This document shows, piece by piece, positions 35,010 to 48,400 of a DNA stretch of 64,000 nt (its first letter is position 1; each line of letters begins with the position of its first letter). Position numbers and translations under genes: made by a program. This DNA is from Congeria kusceri (taxonomy: Eukaryota > Mollusca > Bivalvia > Myida > Dreissenidae), in the NCBI GenBank assembly GCA_027627225.1, contig CM051032.1, forward strand, positions 68,793,320 to 68,857,319, read 5' to 3'. The notes beneath the pieces are model-generated. The model worked only from the letters and a program-made list of their open reading frames with translations, made no database searches and had not been told where the DNA came from.

Positions 35010-36400
35010 GTGATACTGCGGTATCCTGGTGATGCCAAGGTTGCCTGGTGGTACTGAGGTTAACTGGCATTACTGAGGTTGCCTGGTGATACTAATGTTG
35101 CCTGGTGATACCAAGGTTGCCTGGTGGTACTGAGGTTGCCTGGTGGTACTGAGGTGGCCTGGTGGTACTGAGGTGGCCTGGTGGTACTGAGGTGGCCTGG
35201 TGGTACTGAGGTGGCCTGGTGGTACTGAGGTGGCCTGGTGGTACTGAAGTGGCCTGGTGGTACTGAGGTGGCTTGGTGGTACTGAGGTGGCCTGGTGGTA
35301 CTGAGGTTGCCTGGTGGTACTGAGGTTGCCTGGTAGTACTGAGGTGGCCTGGTGGTACTGAGGTGTCCTGGTTGTACTGAGGTTGCCTGGTGGTACTGAG
35401 GTGGCCTGGTGGTACTGAGGTGGCCTGGTGGTACTGAGGTTGCCTGGCAGTACTGAGGTTGCCTGCTTGTACTGAGGTTGCCTGGTGGTACTGAGATGGC
35501 CTGGTGGTACTGAGGTGGCCTGGTGGTACTGTACTGAAGTGGTTTGATAGTACTGAGGTGGCCTGGTAGTACTGAGGTGGCCTGGTAGTACTGGGGTGGT
35601 CTCTTAGTACTGAGGTGGTCTAGTAGTACTGAGGTGGACTGGTAGTACTGAGATGGTTTGGAAGTACTGAGGTTGCCTGGTGGAACTGAGGTGGCCTGGT
35701 GGTACTAATGTGCCTGGTGGTACTGAAGTGGCCTGGTGATACAGCGGAATCCTGGTGATACCAAGGTTGCTTGGTGGTACTGAGGTTGCCTGGTATTACT
35801 GAGGTTGCCTGGTGATACTAATGTTGCCTGGTGGTACTGAGGTTGCCTGGTGGTACTGAGGTGGCCTGGAGGTACTGAGATGGCCTGGTGGTACTGAGGT
35901 GGCCTGGTTGTACTGAAGTGGCCTGGTGGTACTGAGGTGGCCTGGTGGTGGCCTGGTGTTACTGAGGTGGCCTGGTTGTACTGAGGTGGTCTGGTGGTAC
36001 TGAGGTTGCATGGTAGTACTAAGGTTGCCTGGTAGTACTGAGGTGGCCTGGTGGTACTGAGGTGGCCTGGTGGTACTGAGGTTGCCTGGTGGTACTGAGT
36101 TGGCCTGGTGGTACTGAGGTGCCCTGGTGGTACTGAGGTGCCCTGGTGGTACTGAGGTTGCCTGGCAGTAATGAGGTTGCCTGGTAGCACTGAGGTTGCC
36201 TGGTGGTACTGAGATGGCCTGGTAGTCTTGAGGTGGGCTGGTGGTACTGTACTGAGGTGGTTTGATAGTAATGAGGTGGCCTTGTAGTACTGCGGTTGCC
36301 TGGTAGTTTTGAGGTAGTCTGGTCGTACTGTACTGAGGTGGTTTGATAGTACTGAGGTGGCCTGGTAGTACTGAGATGGTACGTTATTACTGATCGAGGT
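35010..36400. repeat. GCCTGGTGG variant block of the satellite
   Basis: Monomers here read GGTGGCCTGGTGGTACTGA or GGTTGCCTGGTGGTACTGA, the most G-rich form in the array. Reverse-strand frames of up to about 230 codons are open because changes removed the TAG, but they only restate the repeat. Confidence 0.85.
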
Positions 36401-37368
36401 TGTCATGTATGCCTATAGTGACATGGGTACGCTTCGCTGGACGTGGTGCGTATTCCTATTCTACGACTTAAGACGTAAGAATAATGAGAACTATGATAAC
36501 TGTTCTGTTCTAAGAACGCTGTTAATTCGAATATTTCTTTTTTTACACCAATTTAATTACATTATTCTTCATTTAGAACGATTTTAAATGACATAACTTA
36601 TTAATCAACATAAGTGCCCAGCATATATAGAAAACGCAGTTTTTTTTTCTGGAGTCTTAGTTTGTTCTTTATTATTTAGTCTAAGAATGCGTTGGGGAAT
36701 GTGGGCCCCGGTAGTCCATTATTTTAAAGGTATGTTAGAATCGCTACCGTGATTTAACTGTGTCTCAGTACGATCATATTTGTTGAGTATGAATAAGCCC
36801 CTTAAATAAACAGAGAATTTATTTCCTTATAAATAGCGCTGTCTTTGATGGACATTCATTGTTGTTAAATGTAAACATTTTTACTGTACCAGAATGAAAT
36901 AGGTGTTCAGATAAAAAGATAAAAACCATGTAAAACTCCTATGAATGCTATCTGCGATGTATCGACCTGCTGATGCAAGCGTTGTGAGTCAACTGTAAGT
37001 TTAACCCCTATTTAAACCTCGGGATTCCAAACTTGCTCTGCGCTGATTGGTTAACACCCTAACCGCGATTAGTGGGATTCTTTAATTTCTTATTGTTCAA
37101 AGAACTTGTCCCTAACAACGACGTAACCTTCCTTTGTGTCATAAGCACGTGCATGTTAGTTTTGTTGTAAACAGAGCTGCACGTATTCCTATAAACAAGA
37201 ACTTAATAAAACTATTAACTGCCACTACTTTCTACGTTTGTTTGATATACAACTTGTACACTGATTATAAATTTGTGCAAACTATACTTGTAAAGGATGT
37301 ACAGAAGAAAAGGATGTTGGACCTTTCAATTTAAAAAACAAATCGTGAACGCAGTTTAGGCCTTTACC
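36401..37368 (+). promoter_or_regulatory. Candidate promoter region of the helicase gene
   Basis: Unique AT-rich sequence between the satellite and the first exon. An inverted CCAAT box (GATTGG, 37045-37050) and a TATAA (37266-37270) lie 320 and 100 bp before the start codon. These are common words and no transcription start is known, so this is a location guess only. Confidence 0.2.
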
Positions 37369-37587
37369 ATGGAACCGTTAATATTGGTGCTCACAATTTT
37401 CGTGTGTGTGTTCATCGCCTATGCTGTGTTGTCGGATTTTCCAAACTTAGTGTTGTCCGAAATTCCAAACTTAGTTAGATCTACATTAGCAGCATGCACG
37501 CAGGCAGACTACACTGTGCATAGACCCGGCAGACGTGAAAAAAACACCGGCAGACGTGTTAAGTTTTTTTCCCTCAGGAGACAAAAC
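37369..37587 (+). CDS. HELZ2-like: Helicase gene exon 1: start codon and hydrophobic segment
   Basis: The start ACCATGG is an ideal Kozak context, and an in-frame TAG lies 9 bases upstream, so the frame cannot extend further 5'. Residues 4-20 (LILVLTIFVCVFIAYAV) form a hydrophobic helix like a signal anchor, followed by two short repeats (SDFPNLV, SEIPNLV) and a basic stretch. The donor AAC|GTAAGT is strong and in phase 0, matching exon 2. A membrane anchor is unexpected on a cytosolic RNA helicase, so this exon may belong to another transcript. Confidence 0.5.
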
Positions 37588-40500
37588 GTAAGTTCAAAAA
37601 CTTTTCTACCTACATGGATTTACCGGACTCGATATTGTGCTTCAAATACCCCTAAATAGTGAGTCAGGACCCCTCCTATTTTTAAACTTGCATCCCATTG
37701 GATGCGTGATTATTCTGATGTGTTGATACAATTCATTGTTAAAATTAATTACTTCATATATGTTATTTATAAAATTATTAACATTAATTTGTAATGCCTT
37801 CATTCTATCGTATTGATAAAAAAAATTCAAAATGTTGATACAAATGCAGACAAAACAAATAAATAGGACCCCCACTTTTATTGAGAGGAGGACCCCTATA
37901 TATGAGCCACCTGAGTCCTGTGAACCCCTAAAATTTAACGTTGATGTAAAACCCTTTACCTAGCTGGTTTGGAAAATGAAAGTAGTGGTAAATTTCACTG
38001 AGATGACACGGTTGTCCCCTGTATACACTTTAAATACACAAACGTTATGTTTATTTATATACCATATATGTAGCCATACACGAATATAGATTATTTTCCG
38101 CAAATAAAACAATTATCACGCATTAAAAAAAAACTATTGAGTATTGATCCAGATATATGCAAGCAAATCGATTAGACATTTTATTTCCACTTTACTTTCA
38201 GTTTCTAAAAATAGACTTTCTGCGAAATTGTAAACAAAGGCAGGACATCTATTTTCAGCAAATGACTTAAAAAGTAAGTTTTTGATGTTTTCAAGTTCGG
38301 ATCGATTGTTTTTCAGTCACGCGCAACAGTATCTCTTCGAAATGTTTGACTTATGCATTTTAACCTCTAAAGTTGTTACTGATAGCCTATTTTTCGGGCG
38401 TCTGGAGTTGGATACCTCGTTATAGATCTATATATATTTGATAGTGAATTTTTTTTTTCAGAAAGTAGTTTTTTCGTAATTTCTTGATTATTTGTCATTA
38501 AAAATGACGTGTTCTCTAATTGTTATTATATCCACGCGAGAACCACCTATGGCTGGAACACATTAAGGAAAATAAATATACCTTAATAGATACTTAAAAC
38601 CGCCATAAATAATGCATTTAGTTTGTACAATGCATTTTTCATTTATGCATTTAATTTCCGTATACCAGTCTTCATGAATAGATGTTTGAATCAGTTAAAA
38701 GGGACTATGTCATCGAAAAGGGTCTCAAGTGGGTAATTTCTTTTTAAAAAAATTGAGATTTAGATATTAATAATGGCTTATAATAACGGTCAAAATAAGG
38801 TATATATAATGGGGAAAACGTTTTGGAATTCAGAGACTTAAAAAAAATCAGTTCATAATAAGGGTCGTGTTTGTTTGGCTTTTTTCATGTTTACATTTTG
38901 ACGTCAGAATTGTTGGTATTTTATATAACCATAGTTTACGCACAATTTCTTACAATGCAGAATAGCTCAGTTGGTTAAAGCGCTGTCTACTGTCATTTCT
39001 TTGTATGGCTCCTAAGTCGTGAGTTCGATACCTGCTTGTGGTTTTAATTTTTACAAACATTTTTTTCTGATTTGTTTTATCCAATATCTCATTATATATA
39101 TAATACTATGTATACTTTATTTACACGTACATGTCTTAGTATAGCGCGTTTCTATCATCATCTATATAGCGCATTTCTATCATCATCTGTATAGCGCATT
39201 TCTATCATCATCTGTATAGCGAATTTCTATCATCATCTGTATAGCGCATTTCTATCATCATCTGTATAGCGCATTTCTATCATCTGTATAGCGCAATAGG
39301 AAACACATTTTTCGTTGACATAGTCACTTTAACTGTCGCTCCACCAAGACAGCAAAATAGACTGGACCGGACTACATTGTAGTGGACCATAGTTTGTAGT
39401 TTTTCTTACACTTTGTTGTATATTCAGTATGTAATAATTAAAAACATGGTTTTTAGACTTTCATTATCTCATTAAATGGGAAACTATTTGTTCTTAATAT
39501 ACAAAGTAAATACCAATGGTGATCAATAGCTAAAAATACTCAATTGTTTTAAAGAATAACCGAGGGACCTAAAATTGATGAACCACCGGTCCAGTTGACT
39601 TTTAAAATTTGCTGGAAAAATTTGGTGGACTGGGTCCACGGACCACTGCTTAATCGTGAAGACTGATAGATCTATACATGTACTTAAAAGATGCTCATAG
39701 TAGTCTTGAACATAAAGTATGTAGACCTATATGTCAACAGCTCCGTATTCAATGAATTTCAGTGATCATCTAACTGTAACTTGTCACGATGACTGTCAAA
39801 ATTACCACTTATTACTGGCCCGGACATCATATAACTGGCCACTGTAATAATGTTTGTTTTTACAAAAGACAAAAAAAAACTTCTATAACAGGAGAACCAA
39901 TTTTCCTGAAGATATTTATGGACATCAAATATTTTCCCAGCAATGTCTAAGGTCTGACCGTCTTTCGCGGAGAATAGTTGGTGCATTAACAATTGGGTAT
40001 ATTTGATACAAACATCCACAATGTAATAGTGTTATGAGATGTTTACTAAATTTCTTTGCAGACAGAGAAAGCCGTTATTGCTAAACCAAGAAAAGCCACC
40101 AAAAAGAGCCACAACAAGTCTGGTCGAAGAAATTCAGCCCCTGCTATTGCAGTGTCACCACAGCTGCTTCCTAAACCTAATGACAAAAATAAATCACGTA
40201 AGAAGACGAGCAAGCCTGTAGTCTTTGATTCGCGTGTTGCGGGTGAAGTAACCAACTCTTACCCGTCCGCGACTGTCCCTGATACAAGTGATCGCAATGT
40301 TGCTGAGCAAGATCACACGCACGATGGTGATACACAGTCTAATAATACTCTGAATTTCCCTGATGATCTCATTGCTGATATTGTAGCCACGTATGCCAGT
40401 TCGGACCGCGTCAGTGCCAATGAAATCAGAACCTCGAAGAACAGCACGGGGAATTTCGGGTCTTTGATAGAAGGAGGGAATGAAGAACTCAGTCCGGATT

Positions 40501-43500
40501 TAACACAATGCAGTGTGCCTGATAGCAGTTTGGAAAATGTTAATCCTGAAGGCCATGACATTGACAATGATTCGTTTGGACATGTATCTGGAGGTACGGG
40601 TGGCCATATTTTTGACGGAATGAGGAGGGTAGAGATTAGGCGTGGCAGGACACAAAATTCCGTTCCTGATCAACAACATGTTGACTATGATGGTCCACCC
40701 AGTGGTGCTAAAGCCAAGTGTTTTAAAAACGACCATACTGATTGGGGACAGTTCTCATTTCCCGATCGACGGCCTGTTTATACAAATGGTTGTATTCCAG
40801 ACAGTGGTGCTAGAGAAAGTAGTTTTAAAAGCGGCGATATTAAAGGGAACATATTCTCATTTCCTGACCAAGAGCTTGTAGTGGCCGATGGTGATGTACC
40901 AGATCGTGGTGCTAGGCCCAAGACTTTTAAAAGCGGCAAGAGTGATCGGAACAAATTCTCATTTCCCGGTCAGAAGCCTCTTGGAACAAATGGCCATTTT
41001 TCAGACAACGACACCACAGTCAGTGGTGTCTCCGACCACAAGACTAAACAAGACAGCTGTTCTTTTGCTAATTCACCGCGAGCTCAACATCGTGGGTCAT
41101 CGAGTATTGTCGATCCCGTCTGCGAACGTGGCCAGGCGAGTGCACGTGTACCTGCCCCAGGGCCAGTCGCATCAGACCCTACACGTATTGTAACTGCACC
41201 TGCAACGAGACAGGTATGTTGTTTAATTAATTTCATGTGTTAAAATGAAGGATAGTCCAGTTCCTAGAAAGGTAAAGGCAGCCGCGAAAAAATAATGCAC
41301 TAAACTCCCGGTTTACAACCACCTCAATTTTACGACCCTCCTCCCCCTAACTTATATTTTAAGGTTATTGAGAAATGATTTACATATGTATTTATGTTTA
41401 TTTACTTAATTCTTTCATGACCGACGTGTTTTCTTTTTGATGGTATGGACTATTAATAGACGTTCTTTGAGGACCCGCATTTCCTTTATATGTTGCTAGA
41501 GGTTTTTTGGTTGAACACCAGATATGCGCTTGATGTTTAAGGATTTTACGAAATATTGCTCTGAGAATTAATATGTAGACAATAATATACATGTATGGTA
41601 AAGTAACTGCATTATAACTTGTTTTATTCATGCAGGAAGTTTAAGGATTACAATGACGCTGTTAACACTGACAAGACATATCGTTTACATAACTTCGCCT
41701 TACAAGCAGAATATTTTATTACCATATTGACGAATGTCGGCTCGTATTTGTTAGTTTTAGTTTTCTAAAATTGCAAACTGAAAGTAAAAGTAGATCTATA
41801 GCTATATTTAAACACACACAAAATAACGTCATCGAAATTTCTCGGTGACAGTCGTGTGGTTTTCAGTAAAGATAACGCCAGTTGAATTTCGCTGATAACC
41901 CATAAACTAAACAATGGTTAAAGCTGCACTTCCCGAATCGATTGAGTTATTTTTAGAAGTGTTAGTATTTAAAAGCAGTGATATTTTACCGCACTAGAGT
42001 ATAAACATTTGACTTTCTGCGAAGTTCGATGTCGATATTTAAGTATTTACAGCCAGCGACTGAAGAAAAAAACTTTGATAAGTGAAAGGATAAACACATA
42101 AAAGGACTGCCATCAGATGTTTAATAAGGTACTGTATTGCGCTGTTGCCATTTGCGAGTTAAGTCATTTTTACAAAAAATAATTCAATGTTTGTTTGTTG
42201 TGCATTTTCATTTTCTCATTTCGTTTTTCTTACTTTTACATTTAACACTTTAATATTTAAGCAGTGATCTTATACTGGCTTGTACATACGTTACGGATTT
42301 TATTTTGTGCATTGTATGGATGTCACGGTTCAGTGAACAATTAAACATTCACTAGAATTGTTATTTATGGTCTTTGAAACATGTACTACCTTTTTACTTA
42401 TTATCGATAACGCCTGTCAATAGCAATACGACAAAGGTAAACATATAAAACCATACAATTCATGATAACAGACAGGTAGGAATTACTTAAGTTTAATATT
42501 ATGATGATAAGTCTAGAAACATTGAGTATTTTTTCATTTTATTATGAGGAAATCCCACTAATTTCTTGAAATATCATTTCGAAAATAAATCAATAAATCG
42601 AAAGAAGGTATCTGAAATAATGAAAGAAGTTTTTTGTTACGGTGTCGATTAAAAAATTCCATATGCCTTGTTTGTTTATATGTAAATATTTATAAGTTAC
42701 ATCAAAGGTATTATCATATAGAAGTAGAATACCAATTTATCTATAAATAAACATGATTCCTTGATAATGTCCTTATTCATTAGGAGCGATACACGACCGA
42801 CTGTTTGGACAAATATATTAATATAGTACGTTTTAAACTTATTTTAGGCATGGTTATATTGTATATTATTAACCACTTTACTATATAAATGATAATTAAG
42901 CGTTTTTAACTGTTTACCCCTTTGTTGAAACAATCTCCTCCCAATAGGCAACGTTTCGTGATGTTTCATGGTTTTGTTTCGTTATGTTGCCCTCATCATT
43001 TTTCAAAAGGGAGCAACCTGCGCACAACATTGCGCACTGTAACTTTATCGTTAATTTTCTTTTGACAATGGAATATTCACATCCATCATTCCAAAAACTA
43101 ATTATTATAAATTAGGCCGCGTTTCCGTGTCCGGGTCCGTATCCGCATACGTATCCGCATACGTATCCGCAAAATTTCAATTCAAAAGCCCGTTTTCATG
43201 CATCCGCATCCGTGTATTAAGTTTTGTGTTTTTCTTTGACTCTGGTTTCAAAATTTCGGTATTAGACGAGAATTATAATTTTTAATGATGGCTGCTGATG
43301 ACCATGAAACAAATGGCCTACATTTGACAGCATTAATTCAAAGCCAAAATATTCAGTTTTAATTTATTCATGACCATTAAACCGAATTCATCAGATTGTC
43401 TACTATTTAGAATATATACATATATTTCTATATTTTTCTGCAGTTTTTAAAGCATATATATTGACTTGTTTATTTTTGTTTATGATTGGAAATAGGTAAT

Positions 43501-45380
43501 AAAGCAAATATTTTATTGCCATTTGGCAATAGTCAAATTGTTTTCCTTCAGTATGGGGGGCAACAGTTTGTTCAAAAGTTGCCACTTCTACTTCAGGAAA
43601 ACAATTTGACTGTTCCCAAATCCAATGAAATATCTGTATAATGGTATATATTATTAATAAATATGATGTTTCTTACTTTATCACTTCAGATTGATCCTAC
43701 CACGCATATTCCTAAATGTGTATCAAACATAGCCCCAATGACCCCTACCACGCATATTCCTAAATGTGTATCAAACATAGCACCAATGACCCCTACCACG
43801 CATATTCTTAAATGTGTATCAAAAAGCATCAGTGACCCCTACCACGCCTATTCCTAAATGTATATCAAGATAGCATAATGAACCCTACCATGCCTATTCC
43901 AAAATGTGTATCAACGTAGCATCAATGACCCCTACCACGCATATTCCTAACTGTTGTATCATCATAGCATCAATGATCCCTACCACGCATATTCCAAAAT
44001 GTGCATCAACATAACATCAATGACCCCTTTTTCAGTATTACTATCAACTCAACAACTTATCATGCCATTACAACTCATATTTCTAACTGTATACCATCTT
44101 ATCGCAAGAACTAAGAATGACACTAAAACGCATATCTCTAAATGTGTATCGACATAACAGCAAATCAGAATGACCCTAAACAGCATATTTCCAAATGTGT
44201 ATCAACATAAAAAACAACTAAGAATGACCTTCACGCATATTTTTAATAACAGGTATGTATAAACATAACAATATCTTGGAAAGGCACTTACACGCATATT
44301 TTCTAAATATGTATGGACATAACAACAACTCAGAATGGCCCGAACAAGGTTATTTTTAAATATACACCAATATGATCGTAACACTCATATTTCACAACGT
44401 GTTCCAACATAACAATTCATATTGACACTAACACGCATATTACTAAATGTGCATCAACATCACAACAACTCAGAATGACCAATTTCTTAATGTGTATCAT
44501 AACCAAACAATGAGCATGAAACTTATTACACGCTTATTCCTAAATGCCTTATCAATTAGCCTATGATATCACCACAGATGGCGGGCGACAACATCACACA
44601 GTTAATTGAACGGAGTCACAAAGCCGTCGATGACGGCGACTTCGAGGAGGCCCGGAAGCTGGCCCTTCAGGCGATCGTGGGCGCCTGCAAGGAAAAGGAC
44701 GACTACTTAAACGGACTGAACCCGAAAGTGCAGGAGCAGCAGCTTGCAGACTGGTTTGGGGGATGTTCCTTCACATTCAACCAGGTAGGTCACATATTTG
44801 ATTTTCTCCTTGAATACAATCTTTGCGGACTGGTTTTGGGGATGTTCCTACATTCAACCAGGTAGATAATAGGTGTGGTATTTAACACACATTTTAAAAT
44901 TCTTTAACAACCCAGTTTGTATGCTATACTTTAAGCTGGGACGTCTGTCTCTTACAAGTCCGTTGAAAGTCATGCACTTTTCGCAAAACGTTGACTGTAA
45001 AGACCCGATTTTTTCATCCCCTTTCCAAAAGTTTTGCGATAATTACCTCCAAAATCTAGGTTCTTCGCCTCATCCACAGAAAGCCTTCAAAAAACCAGTA
45101 GAGAAAAATAAGGAATGTATGGCATTTTTACCGTTTGCTTTCTACGCAAGATAATGAACACTTGAGCACGATTTAATTGCTCTTGCATTATACAAAGTAG
45201 CGTGTGTTGGTTTTATAAATAGCAGTGATCTAATGAATACATAGGGCATACACTATAAATCAGAGCAACATGCAAACAATGAGGCAGTATCTGACCTAGG
45301 TCATGCGCCGTTTAACGCATATACATATCACTTATCACGCTGTCACGTAACACAGCAACCATGTTGATCTTTAACCTGTA

Positions 45381-45475
<95 letters not shown>

Positions 45476-48400
45476 TGGTGTGCTATAACTCGTATAAATG
45501 ACTCAATTCTTATTGTAAAATCTAGTAAGAACTTTTACATATAAGAATTTCGGTGATTACTAATAAGCACATCGCATAAAATTATGAATGTTCCCTTATT
45601 GCATTTGAAATAAATTCACAGTACGTTTAAATGTTGAAGAATTTATTTATACCTGTTTTAATAATCTTGAAAAAATATACGTTGCAAAACAGATTCGTGA
45701 CAGTACTTGTACTCTAATATATTCTAAACGAAAATAGCAATGCCAGTGTGTATATGATTTAATCAACAATGCTTGTTAGTGAAAATTGTATGGACTTGTT
45801 TCATAAAGGACGTGCAATCCATAACAACATTGCTATAATATGCATGCGTTATTTGTTCGTTGCAGATTGGCGATTATATCCAGTCCGCGAGATATTTTTA
45901 CACAGGTCAGTATTGGGCAAGTTATCAGCTGATCAATATGAGATCAGCAGGTTATTGAAACGTTATGTGTTTGTCGTCAGTTTTCTGAAAATCTTGAACC
46001 TGCGCCAGAATGTTTAAAAAAATATGCATTCAGTGTACATGGGTATATCAACAATTTTTTTTTTTTTTGAAAACTGGAACCTGCCTAGCATGAATAAATT
46101 ATAGAGTGTCTGTATCAGGTTTATTTTGTACGAACAGATCTACCTGATACTTTATTTTATTTCGTCCGCTTAATCTTGACAGATATAGGCTAAGGGTTAC
46201 TTGCTGTTAACATCCGTACGCAATGATCTATCTGGTATACTGCTCTGATTTTATTAAGTCGGATCCGGGTTTGATCTTTTTTGTTGGTATTTTGGCATTT
46301 TTATGTATTATCAAATTTATTTAAAGCAGATATTATGTTGGAAATTTTCCTATCCAACTATAGGGCGTGACAGCCATTTTAACGGATCAATTTATAACAA
46401 ATATTATCTAGTATTTTAATGGAATGTAATGTGATGTTGAAGTTGCATGTTATTTGAGATTGAAGTGGTGTGTTAGGTATGTATAGTACATGTACGAGGG
46501 CTGTTTCATAAATTCGCGGAATTCTCTTGACAAACATTTATTTTTCAATCAACTTAAATGAAAACACATGCACAAGTTGTTCGACACATATCCTATGATA
46601 TTTTTTAATGGGTTTTTATTTTCTTTCATTTATGGAAGATTTAGTGGTGTCTATAGCAACAACTATTTGGCGACTTGAAGCACGCCATTTGAAACGTAAT
46701 GAAAGTGCTATTGAATAGACAGACGTTATGCATATCTGGCTCAAAAGCGCCAGATGTTAGCGTCACGTTCGACGTCATATCCTGTAAGTTTGAAAACACT
46801 GTGTTGAACTGTTACCTCCCGGCAGCGTTTTTTCGCCATGTCTTCTCATAATCGATTGACGTCAACGGACGATGTTCAGTTACGTTCAGTTGTCAAATTT
46901 TGCGTTGGACTCAAACTATCTTTGGCGGAAACATTTAAACAAATAAAAAAAAAACTCGGATGCATTACCAAAGTGTGTAAGACATTTGTGTACAAATGGC
47001 ATGCGCGATTTAGGGACGGTAGAAAATCTCCGTACAGTCCGAACTTAGCCCCTATTGACTTTCGTTGATGTCCCGACTTTAAGAATGCACTGAGAGGACA
47101 ACGTTTGAAACATCGTTATAATTACACAATGAATCGAGAGAAATTATTTCATCGTTCCATAAGGATTGGTTCAAGGTTTCATTGGACAAGTGGGTACATA
47201 GACATAGAAAGTGTGTGGCTACATGTGGTGACTACGTCGAAAAAGTAAACCGCTCTCTTCAATTTGACGTTTAGGTAACGTTGAACTGACGTCGGCGTGC
47301 TTCAAGTACTACACAGTACTCTTGTTCAATGTTACATATAAAATTAACTGTTCTGTGTGTCAATATAATTGTTGGTCGGAAAGTCAGTCATAAGTAAACG
47401 TATCTCTAGATGTACTTCGTTTTTCGATAAATTATAAGAAATTGAGTAATTCCGCGAATTTATGAAACAGCCCTCCTATAACATACCTAGTGGACGTTAT
47501 GACATGATAATTCAAGATTAAAAGTTAAATTTCAAATACATTTATTGTATATTGTATTTCCGCGCTGATACATTATATCTACATAATACATGCCATGAAA
47601 TCCAATGACCACTACTGCAGTGTATATGAAGATATAGATATCACTGTTAAGTGTTATACTCGCCAACAACATCGCAATACAACATTGAACATTGCGTCAG
47701 TAGTACCGTAACCATGGTGCATTATCCAATCTATAAAAGAAGCTATCATCAGTATTTATGTTGCTTTCATAATAACATTTTCATTCGGTTAAACGTTGCA
47801 ATATCATTTGTACAATATATAAATAATTTGTACGAGGCGTGTGCCGTTTCAGCAACGTTATTTGACGGAAGGTGGACCGAAAAAGAGCACATGGCCGTTT
47901 CTAGCCTGCTTTGGAATAACATCGTATACGATGTTCCGGGGTATGAACTGTTTATGGCACAGCGTGTAAGTAATACCAGTTTAGAATATCGACATTCGAG
48001 TTGACATAATAGATATGTATATATTGAACTGCAACATTGACGTTTCACTCTACTGTCCAGTATGGCATCGTCACTGTTATGGCATAATTTTTTACGGATA
48101 GGCCCTCTAGACAGTCATTATACCCCACGAACGAAGTTTGGGGGGGGGGTATATAGGAGTCAGCTTGTCGATCCGTCGGTCTGTTGGTGTTTGGTTTCCG
48201 GATGATAACTCAAGAAAGGCTCGACATATTCAAATAATATTGGTACACATGTATAACATCATAGAATACAGGTCAAGTTCGATGTTGGTTACAAACCACT
48301 AAATTTTGACAGAGTAATGGCCTCTTTTCGACTTAAAATTCCCTAAAATCATGGTTTTCGGACGATAACTCAAGAATAGCTTGACATATTCAAAAAAAAA

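Larger units (their letters stand above)
16000..36400. repeat. Giant 19-bp satellite array
   Basis: Tandem monomers of the form CTGAGGTGGTCTAGTAGTA fill this region apart from two insertions (19434-21560 and 22356-23027). That leaves about 17.6 kb, or some 900 monomers. Flanking parts (16.0-19.4 kb and 33-36.4 kb) are more diverged than the 23-32 kb core. Variants occur in blocks: CTTAGG near 23.7-24.2 kb, CTGTGG from about 27 to 32 kb, and GCCTGGTGG from 35 to 36.4 kb. Each monomer contains the palindrome AGTACT and three GG dinucleotides. Nineteen is not a multiple of three and TAG recurs, so coding is excluded. Confidence 0.95.
37588..40061. other. Intron 1 of the helicase gene
   Basis: AT-rich intron with a tRNA-like repeat (38957-39041) and a 25-bp minisatellite (39139-39295). 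It also holds two words fitting the GAAANNGAAA core bound by IRF proteins (37972-37981 on +, and 38194-38205 on -). No further exon was seen. Confidence 0.5.
41214..44577. other. Intron 2 of the helicase gene
   Basis: AT-rich, with a hairpin (43523-43618) and a 48-bp minisatellite (43690-44560) that runs up to the exon 3 acceptor. CCGTATCCGCATACG-type short repeats lie at 43128-43175. No exon was seen. Confidence 0.5.

Noticed and set aside
16000..36400. CRISPR array or telomeric tract
   Set aside because: The array has no unique spacers, the unit is a continuous 19-mer, and the context is eukaryotic. TTAGG words in one block are monomer variants, not telomere repeats.
34723..36406. Reverse-strand frames of 115 and 233 codons with TTRPPQYYQ-type repeats
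   Set aside because: They restate the 19-bp satellite (57 bp per 19 residues) and appear only where TAG is mutated.
38957..39041. Functional tRNA gene
   Set aside because: A and B boxes are present, but the acceptor stem does not pair and the anticodon arm has the wrong length.
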